A program made the position numbers and the translations under genes. From assembly GCA_964387075.1 (NCBI GenBank), contig CAYLVB010000008.1:1-64000 (forward strand): 64,000 bases of DNA, given 5' to 3'. The stretch comes from PALSA-968 sp964387075 (GTDB taxonomy: Bacteria; Bacteroidota; Bacteroidia; B-17B0; Aurantibacillaceae). Below are positions 25,093 to 34,425 of the stretch, in pieces. Within the stretch, counting starts at the first letter, position 1. Each line of letters starts with the position of its first letter. Under the pieces are notes generated by a model. The model ran no database searches, had not been told where the DNA came from, and worked only from the letters and a program-made list of their open reading frames with translations.

Positions 25093-26403
25093 ATGGAAAA
25101 GTTGTTTTCGGAGTTCGGTCCTGCAAATGCTTCAGACTGGAAACAGCAGATCATCAAAGACCTTAAGGGTGCACCGTTCGAGATACTGTTTTGGGATAAT
25201 CCCAATGGTTTTCGCGTAAAGCCTTTTTATACTTCGGAAGATCTAAACGAGACCCGTGAAACACTATTCTCTCATGTTCGTTGGGAAGTTTGCGAGGAGA
25301 TCCACGTAATTGAAGAAAAACAGGCCAATGCCAGAGCGCTGAAAGCCTTGAACACGGGAGCTACATCTTTGCATTTTGTGCTTTACCGAAAAACAGACCT
25401 CTCCATTTTATTGAAAGACATTCTTGTTCAGTACATAGAGCTTTGCTTTATTGTTAAATATTCCGGCGAAGATCTAATTCCCGCTTTTCATTCTTATCTC
25501 GATGCACAGAGCATACCCGACGAAAAACCGCGCGGCAGTATCTGTCACGATGGGATCTCTCACCTGGCACAAAGTGGCAGCTGGATAGTTTCAGAAGAAG
25601 TGGATATGCGCAATGGAAATTCCTGGATAGATGCAACGGCTTATCAAAATGCCGGCGCCACCCAGGTTTTTGAGCTTGCATGCGCTATAGCGCATGCGCA
25701 CGAGTATTTGATGCGTGGCGACATGAAACGCGGCTTTCGCTTTTCAATGGCGGTTAGCGGCGATTTTTTCGGGGAGATCGCTAAATTACGCGCCTTGCGC
25801 AAACTATGGCCTTTGATCGCCAATGAATATGGCGCGCCAAGCGATTTGCTGCTGCATGTACGTACTTCGCAAATGAACAAGGCCACGCTCGATGCTTATA
25901 ACAACATGTTGCGCAGTACCACAGAAGGAATGAGCGCAGTTATTGGAGGATGCAACTCACTCACGCTCGACTCTTACGATAAAACCTACGAAATGAATGG
26001 TGAGTCTGGTCAGCGCATTGCTCGTAACCAGCAGCTCGTTCTAAAAGAAGAAAGCTATTTCGGGAAGGTGAGCGATATGGGCGCGGGATCTTATTATATC
26101 GAATCGCTTACTGATGAGCTAGCGCAAAAGGCCTGGGAAGAATTCAAAAAAATTGAAAGCAAAGGAGGGTTTATAGCCTGCCTGCGGTCAAATTACATAC
26201 AGGATACAATTACAAAGCAAGCACGTGAGCTCATTGAAAAGTTCCGTGAGCAAAAGATCATTTTGGTGGGGGTCAACAAATTTCAAAACAAGTCGGAAAG
26301 CCCAAAGACAGGCCTGCATGAGCATACGCATGTTACAAAAATGGAGATAGAGCCTATCAAGCCCCTGTACCTGGAAAAACACTTCGTGAAAGAAAATGCG
26401 TAA
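25093..26403 (+). CDS. mutA: Methylmalonyl-CoA mutase small (non-B12-binding) subunit
   Basis: The 436 residues resemble the mutase TIM-barrel domain of the small subunit: SGSWIVSEEVDMRNGNSWIDATAYQNAGAT, LRALRKLWPLIANEYGAP, VRTSQMNKATLDAYNNMLRSTTEGMSAVIGGCNSL and ESYFGKVSDMGAGSYYIESLTDELAQKAW. There is no C-terminal cobalamin-binding domain. Families usually run 450-620 residues, so this is a short version that lacks the flavodoxin-like remnant. It pairs with the catalytic subunit encoded next, and the two genes overlap by 8 bases. Confidence 0.88.
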   Translation: MEKLFSEFGPANASDWKQQIIKDLKGAPFEILFWDNPNGFRVKPFYTSEDLNETRETLFSHVRWEVCEEIHVIEEKQANARALKALNTGATSLHFVLYRKTDLSILLKDILVQYIELCFIVKYSGEDLIPAFHSYLDAQSIPDEKPRGSICHDGISHLAQSGSWIVSEEVDMRNGNSWIDATAYQNAGATQVFELACAIAHAHEYLMRGDMKRGFRFSMAVSGDFFGEIAKLRALRKLWPLIANEYGAPSDLLLHVRTSQMNKATLDAYNNMLRSTTEGMSAVIGGCNSLTLDSYDKTYEMNGESGQRIARNQQLVLKEESYFGKVSDMGAGSYYIESLTDELAQKAWEEFKKIESKGGFIACLRSNYIQDTITKQARELIEKFREQKIILVGVNKFQNKSESPKTGLHEHTHVTKMEIEPIKPLYLEKHFVKENA

Positions 26404-28537
26404 GGATCTTTCACATATCAAGTATAAAAGTCGCTCTCCAAAAAGGAACGATTCGCTGATACCCTGGCCGAGCGCTTTCATGACCGCTGAAAAAATAGGA
26501 TTGAAAAGATCTTTTGAAGCAGGAGATATTCATGGCGCTGAACATTTGCATTTCGCTGCGGGTATCGCGCCTTTCCTGCGCGGTCCGTACGGCAGCATGT
26601 ACGTTCAAAATCCTTGGACCATACGCCAGTATGCAGGATTCAGTACAGCCGAAGAAAGTAACGCGTTCTATAGGAGAAATTTGGCCGGCGGACAAAAAGG
26701 ATTGTCGGTTGCATTCGACCTCGCTACACATCGTGGTTACGACAGTGATCATGAGCGCGTGGTGGGAGATGTTGGAAAAGCGGGAGTGGCCATCGATTCC
26801 ATTCTTGATATGAAAATTCTGTTCGACCAGATACCGCTCGATCAAATGTCGGTTTCCATGACGATGAATGGAGCTGTGTTGCCTATCCTTTCTTTTTATA
26901 TCGTGGCGGCCGAAGAGCAGGGCGTGAGCATGGATAAATTGAGCGGCACTATTCAGAATGATATTTTGAAGGAGTTCATGGTGCGTAACACCTACATTTA
27001 CCCGCCAAGTCACTCCATGAGGATCGTGGCTGATATTTTCGAGTTCGCCTCTAAGAACATGCCCAAGTTCAATTCTATTTCCATCAGCGGGTACCACATG
27101 CAGGAAGCCGGCGCTACCGCTGACATTGAACTGGCCTATACGTTAGCTGACGGATTGGAATACATACGCACCGGGATAAAAGCCGGACTGAACATTGATG
27201 ATTTTGCTCCGCGACTTTCTTTTTTCTGGGCCATTGGCATGAACCATTTCATGGAGATCGCCAAGATGCGAGCTGCCCGTATGCTTTGGGCAAAAATTGT
27301 TAAACAGTTCGACCCGAAGAATACAAAATCCATGGCGCTGCGCACCCATTGCCAAACCAGTGGATGGAGTTTAACCGAACAGGATCCTTACAATAATGTG
27401 GCACGTACCTGTATTGAGGCGATGGCAGCCGCAATGGGCGGTACGCAAAGTTTACACACCAATGCTTTGGATGAAGCGATCGCTTTACCAACAGATTTTT
27501 CGGCACGCATTGCGCGCAACACGCAAATTTACCTGCAGCAGGAAACAAATATTTGCAAAGTAGTGGATCCCTGGGGTGGTTCTTATTATGTAGAGTATCT
27601 TACCGATCAGCTTGCAAAGAAAGCCTGGGCTTTGATTGAAGAAGTGGAGAAATTAGGCGGCATGACCAAAGCGATTGAAGCCGGTATCCCCAAGATGCGC
27701 ATTGAAGAAGCGGCGGCACGCAAGCAAGCCCGCATAGACGGAGGAAAGGATATTATTGTTGGAGTGAACGCCTATCAAACCGACGAAAAAACGCAGATCG
27801 ATATTTTAGATGTTGATAATGCCAAAGTGCGTACGCAGCAACTGGAACGATTAAAACAGCTGAAGACAAGCCGCGATCAAACTAAAGTAGATGAAGCCCT
27901 CGAAGCTCTGACAGAAGCAGCCAAAAACGGAAAAGGAAATTTACTGGAGCTGAGTATTCACGCGGCAAGAGTAAGGGCCAGTCTCGGAGAAATATCCTAC
28001 GCGCTCGAAAAAGTATGCGGTCGCTACCAGGCTACCAGCCGCTCAATTGCCGGAGTTTATTCAAATGAAATTTCCATGGATAAAGATTTTACCAAAGCCC
28101 GCGAACTCGCCGATACATTCGCTAAGCTCGATGGTCGCCGCCCGCGCATCATGGTAGCCAAAATGGGCCAGGATGGTCACGACCGCGGAGCAAAAGTGAT
28201 AGCCACCAGTTTTGCCGACCTTGGGTTTGATGTGGATATTGGTCCCTTGTTCCAAACACCCGCCGAAGCGGCCAAACAGGCAGTAGAGAATGATGTGCAC
28301 ATCATTGGCGTAAGCAGCCTGGCCGCAGGACACAAAACGCTTGTCCCACAATTGGTTGAAGAACTGAAAAAATACAAACGCGGAGATATTTTGGTTGTTG
28401 TAGGCGGAGTTATTCCGCAGCAGGATTACGAATTTCTCTATAGGGCCGGCGCTTTGGCAGTCTTTGGCCCGGGTACGGTTATTGCCAAAGCAGCACAGGA
28501 TATTTTAAACACACTCATTAAGAAATCACAACAATGA
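26396..28537 (+). CDS. scpA: Methylmalonyl-CoA mutase catalytic (B12-binding) subunit
   Basis: The 713 residues (family about 715) interconvert methylmalonyl-CoA and succinyl-CoA. The N-terminal CoA-binding region has RGPYGSMYVQNPWTIRQYAGFSTAEESNAFYRRNL; the barrel carries FDLATHRGYDSDHERV and GYHMQEAGATADIELAYTLADGLEYIRTG; the cobalamin domain (about 575-713) has GQDGHDRGAKVI, with the His that replaces the lower axial ligand, then SSLAAGHKTLVPQL and GGVIPQQDYEFLYRAG. The start overlaps the small subunit and the stop overlaps the next ATG (ATGA), so three genes are coupled. Confidence 0.96.
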   Translation: MRKDLSHIKYKSRSPKRNDSLIPWPSAFMTAEKIGLKRSFEAGDIHGAEHLHFAAGIAPFLRGPYGSMYVQNPWTIRQYAGFSTAEESNAFYRRNLAGGQKGLSVAFDLATHRGYDSDHERVVGDVGKAGVAIDSILDMKILFDQIPLDQMSVSMTMNGAVLPILSFYIVAAEEQGVSMDKLSGTIQNDILKEFMVRNTYIYPPSHSMRIVADIFEFASKNMPKFNSISISGYHMQEAGATADIELAYTLADGLEYIRTGIKAGLNIDDFAPRLSFFWAIGMNHFMEIAKMRAARMLWAKIVKQFDPKNTKSMALRTHCQTSGWSLTEQDPYNNVARTCIEAMAAAMGGTQSLHTNALDEAIALPTDFSARIARNTQIYLQQETNICKVVDPWGGSYYVEYLTDQLAKKAWALIEEVEKLGGMTKAIEAGIPKMRIEEAAARKQARIDGGKDIIVGVNAYQTDEKTQIDILDVDNAKVRTQQLERLKQLKTSRDQTKVDEALEALTEAAKNGKGNLLELSIHAARVRASLGEISYALEKVCGRYQATSRSIAGVYSNEISMDKDFTKARELADTFAKLDGRRPRIMVAKMGQDGHDRGAKVIATSFADLGFDVDIGPLFQTPAEAAKQAVENDVHIIGVSSLAAGHKTLVPQLVEELKKYKRGDILVVVGGVIPQQDYEFLYRAGALAVFGPGTVIAKAAQDILNTLIKKSQQ

Positions 28538-29613
28538 TCACTGAACAGCAAATAGTAGACGCGCTCAGGTACGTGGATGATCCCGACCTGAAAAAAGATA
28601 TAGTAACACTTGGCATGGTAAAAGATGTGAAGGTAGATGGAAAGAATGTCTTTTTTACCGTAGTGCTTACTACACCGGCCTGCCCAATGAAGGACATGAT
28701 ACATAAAGCCTGCGTAAATGCTGTAACGCATTATGTGGACAAGGAAGCGGTAGTAAAAGTGAACATGACCGCGCAGGTAAAACAATCGGCCCAAACCGGA
28801 AAGCAAATGTTGCCCGGCATCAAAAATATTATTGCTATTGCCTCGGGTAAAGGTGGCGTCGGTAAATCAACTGTTGCCAGTAACCTGGCCGCCGCTTTGG
28901 CAAAACAGGGCGCGAAAGTAGGGTTGCTTGATGCGGATATTTACGGACCATCGATCCCTATGATGTTCGACGTAATGAACGAGAAGCCGCAAATGCGGAA
29001 AGTGGGCGACAAGAACCTGATGCTTCCGGTGGAAAGTTATGGTGTTAAAATATTATCGATAGGATTTTTCTCGCCGCCTTCGCAAGCCATCATCTGGCGG
29101 GGACCCATGGCCTCTAAAGCGCTTAATCAATTGATCTTCGACGCGGATTGGGGCGAACTTGATTATCTATTCATTGATCTTCCTCCCGGCACAGGAGATA
29201 TTCATATGTCATTGGTAGGCGCGGTTCCTGTTACCGGCGCTATCATGGTCACAACTCCGCAGCAGGTTGCTATAGCCGATGCTCGTAAAGGAGCGGCCAT
29301 GTTCAAGCATGAGCATATTAAAGTTCCGCTTTTAGGCGTGATCGAAAATATGTCGTGGTTCACACCCGCCGAATTGCCGGAAAATAAGTACTTCATCTAC
29401 GGTAAAGGCGGAGGCGAGCAATTGGCAGCAGAATTCGATATCCCGCTTTTAGCGCAAATTCCTATCATACAAAGTATAGCTGAGTCGGGTGATGCCGGAA
29501 GACCGGTTGTTTTCCAAGAAGGAACCCCGCAGGCAAACGCCTTCTTATTGGCGGCAGGAAGAGTTGCGCAGGCTTTGGCGGTACGGAATGCGCATGAAAT
29601 GGTAACGGTTTAG
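28534..29613 (+). CDS. Mrp/ApbC-type P-loop ATPase (Fe-S carrier family)
   Basis: The 359 residues combine an N-terminal MIP18/DUF59 domain (1-80, with TTPACP at 46-51) and a deviant Walker A ATPase (SGKGGVGKST, 104-113). LLDADIYGPSIPMMF, WGELDYLFIDLPPGTGDIH and VTTPQQVAIADARKGA follow. The CxxC pair that binds the bridging cluster in E. coli-type ApbC should follow the ENMSWF motif; here that stretch reads TPAELPENKYF with no cysteine. The tight fusion to the mutase genes suggests a link to cobalamin or mutase maturation, but this is inference; it may just be housekeeping Fe-S delivery. Confidence 0.88.
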   Translation: MITEQQIVDALRYVDDPDLKKDIVTLGMVKDVKVDGKNVFFTVVLTTPACPMKDMIHKACVNAVTHYVDKEAVVKVNMTAQVKQSAQTGKQMLPGIKNIIAIASGKGGVGKSTVASNLAAALAKQGAKVGLLDADIYGPSIPMMFDVMNEKPQMRKVGDKNLMLPVESYGVKILSIGFFSPPSQAIIWRGPMASKALNQLIFDADWGELDYLFIDLPPGTGDIHMSLVGAVPVTGAIMVTTPQQVAIADARKGAAMFKHEHIKVPLLGVIENMSWFTPAELPENKYFIYGKGGGEQLAAEFDIPLLAQIPIIQSIAESGDAGRPVVFQEGTPQANAFLLAAGRVAQALAVRNAHEMVTV

Positions 29614-29635
29614 AATTGAAAATTTCGAATTGCAA

Positions 29636-29697
29636 ATTACAGATTGCGGCCACAATACACCAATATCAAACCATCATTAAAATTTTGAATCTGTAAT
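29636..29697. repeat. Inverted repeat ATTACAGATT / AATCTGTAAT between convergent genes
   Basis: ATTACAGATT at 29636-29645 and its exact complement AATCTGTAAT at 29688-29697 flank 42 bases. They lie in the gap between two convergent stops. The loop is too long and the arms too AT-rich for a standard intrinsic terminator. Confidence 0.5.
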
Positions 29698-29710
29698 CTT
29701 CAATCCCTAC

Positions 29711-31963
29711 TCACTTCGCATCCACGATCTTCATTTCTACGCGGCGGTTCTTCTGCTTGCCTTCGTCTGTAGCATTATCGGCAACCGGCATTGTTTTGCC
29801 GTATCCCTTCGCCTTCAACTGCTTTTTGTTGATGCCTTTTTTTACAAGGTAGTTCACTACCGATACAGCCCTGTCTTGCGAAAGTTTCATGTTGACCTTG
29901 TCGTTACCCGCATTATCGGTGTGCCCCGAGATCTCCATTACAAGTCCGGGTTGTTCTTTCAGTAATTTGTAAACGGTTTCCATTTCCACCATCGATTGCT
30001 TGCGTAAGATGGCCTTATTCTTATCAAAAAAGATATTGTTCAGGGTCATTTTAGCCCCCACCTGGATGCGTTCCAGTTTGATGCTTTTGATGATCTCCAC
30101 GTGACCCTGGTCAGGTTTGTCGGCCACCTCCACGTTCTGTGATTGGAACAAATATCCGGGAGCTTCAAAGCTTACGTTGTAATTTTTGCCTTTATCCAAT
30201 ACAATGTAGTAATAACCAACATCGCTGCTTGTAGTAAGTGTATTCAAAAGCTGCCCCGTGTTATTATCCTTGATCACGATCTTCACATCCACAATTGACT
30301 CAAGGTCTTCGTTCGTGATCAAACCGCCCATAGAGATCGTTGTGCGCGACCTGCTTTCCATGTTCCAGAAGGGGAGTTCAGTTTCAGTGCGTGTTACACT
30401 AAAGGCCATGCTTGGTAATACGTCAAAACTTTGTTCGGAGGGAGGGAATCCATCCGCCTCGTATTTGAAAAGATATTTTTTTCCGAGCACACCGGGATCA
30501 AGTACGATCAGGTACTTGCCACTGTTCGAATCGGGTTTACAACGCCCTACCAGTGCGTTGGTGGAAGCATCGAATACCTGCACCAAGGCGCTATGCGGCC
30601 TTTCGTGCTTTCCGTCAAAGGTCACGATCCCGTATAACAATACAGCTGCGTCTTTCCTTATCGCTTTGGGTAATTCTGAAATATAGAGGTCCTGGTCGCC
30701 ATGTCCTCCTTCGCGGGCTGAAGAAAAATAAGCATGGATGCCATTCGTCGTAGGAACATAGAACACATCATCATCCGGTGTGTTCATGGGTACTCCCATA
30801 CTAGTGGGTTTCGAGATGCTGAAATTCCCCATGCTGTCGAGTGAAACCAGGGAGTAGAAAATATCCAGTCCGCCTACGCTATTATGCCCTTCAGAAGAAA
30901 AATAAAAGAACTTCCCTTCGGGATGTATGTATGGCGATTCTTCATCGTATTTAGTATTGATCGTTGGCCCCAGGTTGTAAGCGGCACTCCATTGCCCATT
31001 CCACATTTTTACGCAGCGGTAAATATCTTTTCCGCCCATCCCGCCCGGGCGGTCGCTTACAAAATACAACACGCTGTCGTCAGGCGTGAACGTGATGTGT
31101 GATTCAAAGTTGGGGGAATTCACCTCGGGGCCAAAGGGCACCAGTGCCGACCAGGCTCCTTCCGTGAGTGTGCTGAAGAACAGATCTTCGTCGCGGTAGA
31201 AATACGCTTTTTGTCCATTAGCCGACAGGCCGATGACCGCCTCGTTGGAGCTGGTATTAACGAGAGAAAAAAGTTTATTGGCGGTGCACCAGGACCCGTC
31301 GGGATTTCTTTTGCTGGTAAAAATATCTTCGTAATAAGCGCCGTCAAGACCACGTTCCATACCGGGGCGGCGTGAGGTAAAAAGCATCACGGTTTCGTCG
31401 GCATTGGAAACCGGGCCGTAATCGGGATATTCGCTGTTCACAGAATCGCCCAGGTTGGTAATGATGATGTGTTCAGGTTCTTTGCTCAATGCTATAGCGT
31501 TCTGGCACATCTCCATGAGTCTTTGGGTTTCCTCCATACGTTCAACATCTTTTTTCTTGAGCATTCGCTTGAATTTGTCAAACTCTTCAAGGGCCTCCGT
31601 GAAGCGGCTGGCGTAATGGAGCGCTTTGCCGTGGTAAAATATAGCGTCGTATGGGGCGCTTTTTACGGATGGTTCGTCCTCATCATAACTCCTGGTGATA
31701 TCCTTTACTGCTCTATCCAGGTAGGGTAGCGCCTTTTTCTTTTTGCCCGGTATATTGAGGTAGCATACCCCCATTTTGTAATTGATATTGGCATTCGAAG
31801 AATCAATGGCATAAGCAAGTTCGTACTGTTGAATGGCCATGAGGTAGTTCCTCTCCAGGAAAAGGTAATTTCCTTCGGTGATCTTCTGGTTATAATCATG
31901 CCGCTGGCTGAACAGCTGCAGATTGAGAAGACATAACAGGCATATAAGTAACCGTGCTCTCAT
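29711..31963 (-). CDS. PorE-like envelope protein A: TPR, PD40 propeller, OmpA domain
   Basis: From ATG 31963 this has 750 residues with signal peptide MRARLLICLLCLLNLQLFSQ; a GTG at 31978 is closer to the -7 box and less likely. Order: TPR-like repeats (25-160: YELAYAIDSSNANINYKMGV), PD40 blades (170-430, including FVSDRPGGMGGKDIYRCV and YFSSEGHNSVGGLDI), carboxypeptidase-regulatory-like beta domain (435-620) and OmpA C-terminus (635-750), with FFDKNKAILRKQSM, SGHTDNAGNDKVNMKLSQDRA and NRRVEMKI. The T-D, N and R residues that hold diaminopimelate in OmpA domains are present. The architecture is that of PorE, which tethers the T9SS ring to peptidoglycan. Confidence 0.85.
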   Translation of the reverse strand: MRARLLICLLCLLNLQLFSQRHDYNQKITEGNYLFLERNYLMAIQQYELAYAIDSSNANINYKMGVCYLNIPGKKKKALPYLDRAVKDITRSYDEDEPSVKSAPYDAIFYHGKALHYASRFTEALEEFDKFKRMLKKKDVERMEETQRLMEMCQNAIALSKEPEHIIITNLGDSVNSEYPDYGPVSNADETVMLFTSRRPGMERGLDGAYYEDIFTSKRNPDGSWCTANKLFSLVNTSSNEAVIGLSANGQKAYFYRDEDLFFSTLTEGAWSALVPFGPEVNSPNFESHITFTPDDSVLYFVSDRPGGMGGKDIYRCVKMWNGQWSAAYNLGPTINTKYDEESPYIHPEGKFFYFSSEGHNSVGGLDIFYSLVSLDSMGNFSISKPTSMGVPMNTPDDDVFYVPTTNGIHAYFSSAREGGHGDQDLYISELPKAIRKDAAVLLYGIVTFDGKHERPHSALVQVFDASTNALVGRCKPDSNSGKYLIVLDPGVLGKKYLFKYEADGFPPSEQSFDVLPSMAFSVTRTETELPFWNMESRSRTTISMGGLITNEDLESIVDVKIVIKDNNTGQLLNTLTTSSDVGYYYIVLDKGKNYNVSFEAPGYLFQSQNVEVADKPDQGHVEIIKSIKLERIQVGAKMTLNNIFFDKNKAILRKQSMVEMETVYKLLKEQPGLVMEISGHTDNAGNDKVNMKLSQDRAVSVVNYLVKKGINKKQLKAKGYGKTMPVADNATDEGKQKNRRVEMKIVDAK

Positions 31964-31983
31964 AAAGGCTTGTAACACACAAC

Positions 31984-31991
31984 CAAATGTA
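31984..31991 (-). promoter_or_regulatory. -7 box TACATTTG upstream of PorE-like A
   Basis: The minus strand reads TACATTTG, an exact TAnnTTTG match, 20 bases before the ATG at 31963. It supports that start over the GTG at 31978. Confidence 0.5.
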
Positions 31992-32058
31992 AGTAAATAT
32001 TCCTTATTTCGGAATTAAGGAAGGTAGAAGAGGACCTGTATCGTTTTAAGCGGCCAGA

Positions 32059-34344
32059 TCACTTGGCGTCCAGGATCTTCATCTCTACCCGGCGGTTCAG
32101 CTGCATGCCGGCAGGGTCTGGCTTACCATTGGGGAGGGTATTGGGTGCAATGGGTTGCGCTTTTCCATAGCCTTTGGCCACCAACTGCTTCTTACCGATG
32201 CCTTTTTTTGTGAGGAAATTTACAACAGTTTGTGCCCGGTCCTGCGACAGTTTTTGGTTGAGTTTGTCATTACCCGCGTTGTCGGTATGCCCGCTGATCT
32301 CGATTACCACGGTTGGATTTTCCTTAATGAGCTTATAAACGGTCTCGAGCTCCACCATGGATTGTTTACGCAAAGTGGCTTTGTTCTTATCAAAGAAGAT
32401 ATTGTTCATCACCATTTTGGCGCCCTCTTTGATCTTCTCAAGCACCACGTTCTTCTTCATTTCCAGATAGTCGCTCTTCTTCGGTATATCGATGTTATGC
32501 GACTGGAAAAGATAGCCGGTGGCTTCAAAGCTCACGTTGTAGTTCTTGCCGCGTTCGATCACAAAATAATAGAAACCGCTATCGCTGCTGGTTGTGTAGG
32601 TATGAATTAATTTACCGGTGTTATTGTCCTTTACATTGATCTGCACGCCGGGAATGAAGATCCCTTTCTCGTTCTTGATGGTTCCGCTCAGGGAAATGGT
32701 TCCGGCGGTCTTACTCTCCATGTTGATGAAATCGAAATCGATCTCATGCTCCACAACCCGGTAGGCCGATCCGGGCGCCACATCGATGCTGTGCATCACC
32801 GGCTGGAAACCGGTAGCCTCGTAATTCACTTTGTATCTTTTTCCATGCGGACCCGGATTCAGAATAAGCAGGAATTTACCGGTCATGAAATTGGGCGTTG
32901 CAGTGGCAACCAGTTCGCCGGTCTCACCGTCAAAGACCGAAATGGTAACCTTGTCGGGATGGGTGTGCTCTCCGTTGAACTCAACAGTTCCTTTGAGAAG
33001 TACCAATGGGTCAACCGTAAGGCCTTTTGGCAGGTCTGCAATGTAAATATCGTGATCGCCGAACCCGCCTTCTTCGCGGGCCGAAGAGAAATAAGCATGT
33101 TTTCCATCAACTGTTGGCGCATAGAATTCATCATCATCCGGTGTGTTTATCGGAACTCCGAGGTTAGTGGGTGTAGACCAGGTCATATTCTCATTCTCAT
33201 CCACCCCGATCTCGGAGTACATGATATCTAAGCCGCCCATGCTGTTATGTCCTTCTGAAGCAAAGAATAATTTTTTTCCGTCCGGGTGCAGGTAAGGAGC
33301 GTCTTCGTCGTATTTGGAATTGATCTTCGGCCCCAGGTTCAGCGGTTTGCTCCATTTTCCATTGGGTAGTTTCACGCATCGGTAAATATCTTTTCCGCCC
33401 ATCCCGCCGGGCCTGTCGCTCACAAAGAACAAACTATTTCCGTCTGATGAAACAGTGATATGCGTTTCCCAATCCTTCGAGTTGATCTCGTCGTTAAACG
33501 GCGTAAGTCCGGCCCAGGTTTCCCCGGTTAGCGTACTGTAATAAAGATCGCCTCCATTGCTGTCCTTGTAGATGTACACTTTTTGTCCATCGGGAGAAAG
33601 TCCTATCGTAGCCTCGTTCGAGCTGGTATTGATCAGTGAAAAAAGTCTTTGCGCCGCGCCCCAGGTTCCATCAGGTTTGCGGTGGCTGGCATAAATGTCC
33701 TCGTAATAACTTCCATCAACGCCGCGCTCACCACCGGTGCTTCCCGGGCGGCGTGACGTGAACAGCATCAAAGTTTGATCGGCATTCACCACCGGGCTGT
33801 AATCCGGGGATTCCGAATTGATGGAATCTCCCAGGTTCTTAATGGTGATATCTGCGGGGTTTTTAGAGAATTCGATGGCGTTCTTACATTCTTCAATGTC
33901 TTTGAGAATGGCCTCTGAGCGTTCCTGGCTTCGGGTACCTACAATACGGGAAAATTTCTCAAACTCATTAATGGCATCCTGGTACTGCCCGTTGAAATGA
34001 AGGGCCCTGGCATACTGGTAGATCGCATCGATCGGCGCCTGTTTTACGCCCGGCTCATCCTCGTCATAGTTCCGGGTAACCTGGAGTGAAGCCTTGTCCA
34101 TATAAGGCAAAGCTTTTTTCTTTTTAGAAGCCAGGTTGAGGTAACACATCCCTATTTTATAGTTGATGTTTGCATTTGTAGAATCTATCTTGTAGGCCTG
34201 CTCAAAGCTCTGCAGGGCCATGAGATAGTTCTTTTCCATGAACAATAAATTTCCCTCTTCAAAACTTTTCAGATAGAGTTTTTTTTGTGGGAATAGTTTC
34301 ACCGAAACCACAAAAAACAAGGCAGCGAACAATAACTTTTTCAT
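32059..34344 (-). CDS. PorE-like envelope protein B: TPR, PD40 propeller, OmpA domain
   Basis: The 761 residues have signal peptide MKKLLFAALFFVVSVKLFPQ. This is a close paralog of the preceding protein, with shared stretches such as IDSTNANINYKIGMCYLNL, SDRPGGMGGKDIYRCVKL, EGHNSMGGLDIMYSE, NIFFDKNKATLRKQSMVE and EISGHTDNAGNDKLNQKLSQ. Blocks: TPR (25-165), PD40 (175-440), regulatory beta domain (445-635), OmpA (645-761). Differences include a small insert LPNGKPDPAGMQ just before the OmpA NRRVE motif. The two genes are adjacent with a 95-base gap and own promoters, consistent with tandem duplication. Confidence 0.85.
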   Translation of the reverse strand: MKKLLFAALFFVVSVKLFPQKKLYLKSFEEGNLLFMEKNYLMALQSFEQAYKIDSTNANINYKIGMCYLNLASKKKKALPYMDKASLQVTRNYDEDEPGVKQAPIDAIYQYARALHFNGQYQDAINEFEKFSRIVGTRSQERSEAILKDIEECKNAIEFSKNPADITIKNLGDSINSESPDYSPVVNADQTLMLFTSRRPGSTGGERGVDGSYYEDIYASHRKPDGTWGAAQRLFSLINTSSNEATIGLSPDGQKVYIYKDSNGGDLYYSTLTGETWAGLTPFNDEINSKDWETHITVSSDGNSLFFVSDRPGGMGGKDIYRCVKLPNGKWSKPLNLGPKINSKYDEDAPYLHPDGKKLFFASEGHNSMGGLDIMYSEIGVDENENMTWSTPTNLGVPINTPDDDEFYAPTVDGKHAYFSSAREEGGFGDHDIYIADLPKGLTVDPLVLLKGTVEFNGEHTHPDKVTISVFDGETGELVATATPNFMTGKFLLILNPGPHGKRYKVNYEATGFQPVMHSIDVAPGSAYRVVEHEIDFDFINMESKTAGTISLSGTIKNEKGIFIPGVQINVKDNNTGKLIHTYTTSSDSGFYYFVIERGKNYNVSFEATGYLFQSHNIDIPKKSDYLEMKKNVVLEKIKEGAKMVMNNIFFDKNKATLRKQSMVELETVYKLIKENPTVVIEISGHTDNAGNDKLNQKLSQDRAQTVVNFLTKKGIGKKQLVAKGYGKAQPIAPNTLPNGKPDPAGMQLNRRVEMKILDAK

Positions 34345-34363
34345 ATTGGGATCCAGCAGAAAA

Positions 34364-34371
34364 CAAATATA
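34364..34371 (-). promoter_or_regulatory. -7 box TATATTTG upstream of PorE-like B
   Basis: An exact TAnnTTTG match on the minus strand, 19 bases before the ATG at 34344. The identical octamer stands before the suf operon, the E2 gene and PorE-like E. Confidence 0.5.
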
Positions 34372-34425
34372 AGGCTTTTATTAAAAAAGCAAAGGCAAAG
34401 CAGGTATATTACAAGACGAGAAGGC

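Noticed and set aside
29636..29697. Bidirectional terminator between convergent genes
   Set aside because: The 10-base arms are separated by 42 bases and no T-run follows either arm at a suitable distance.
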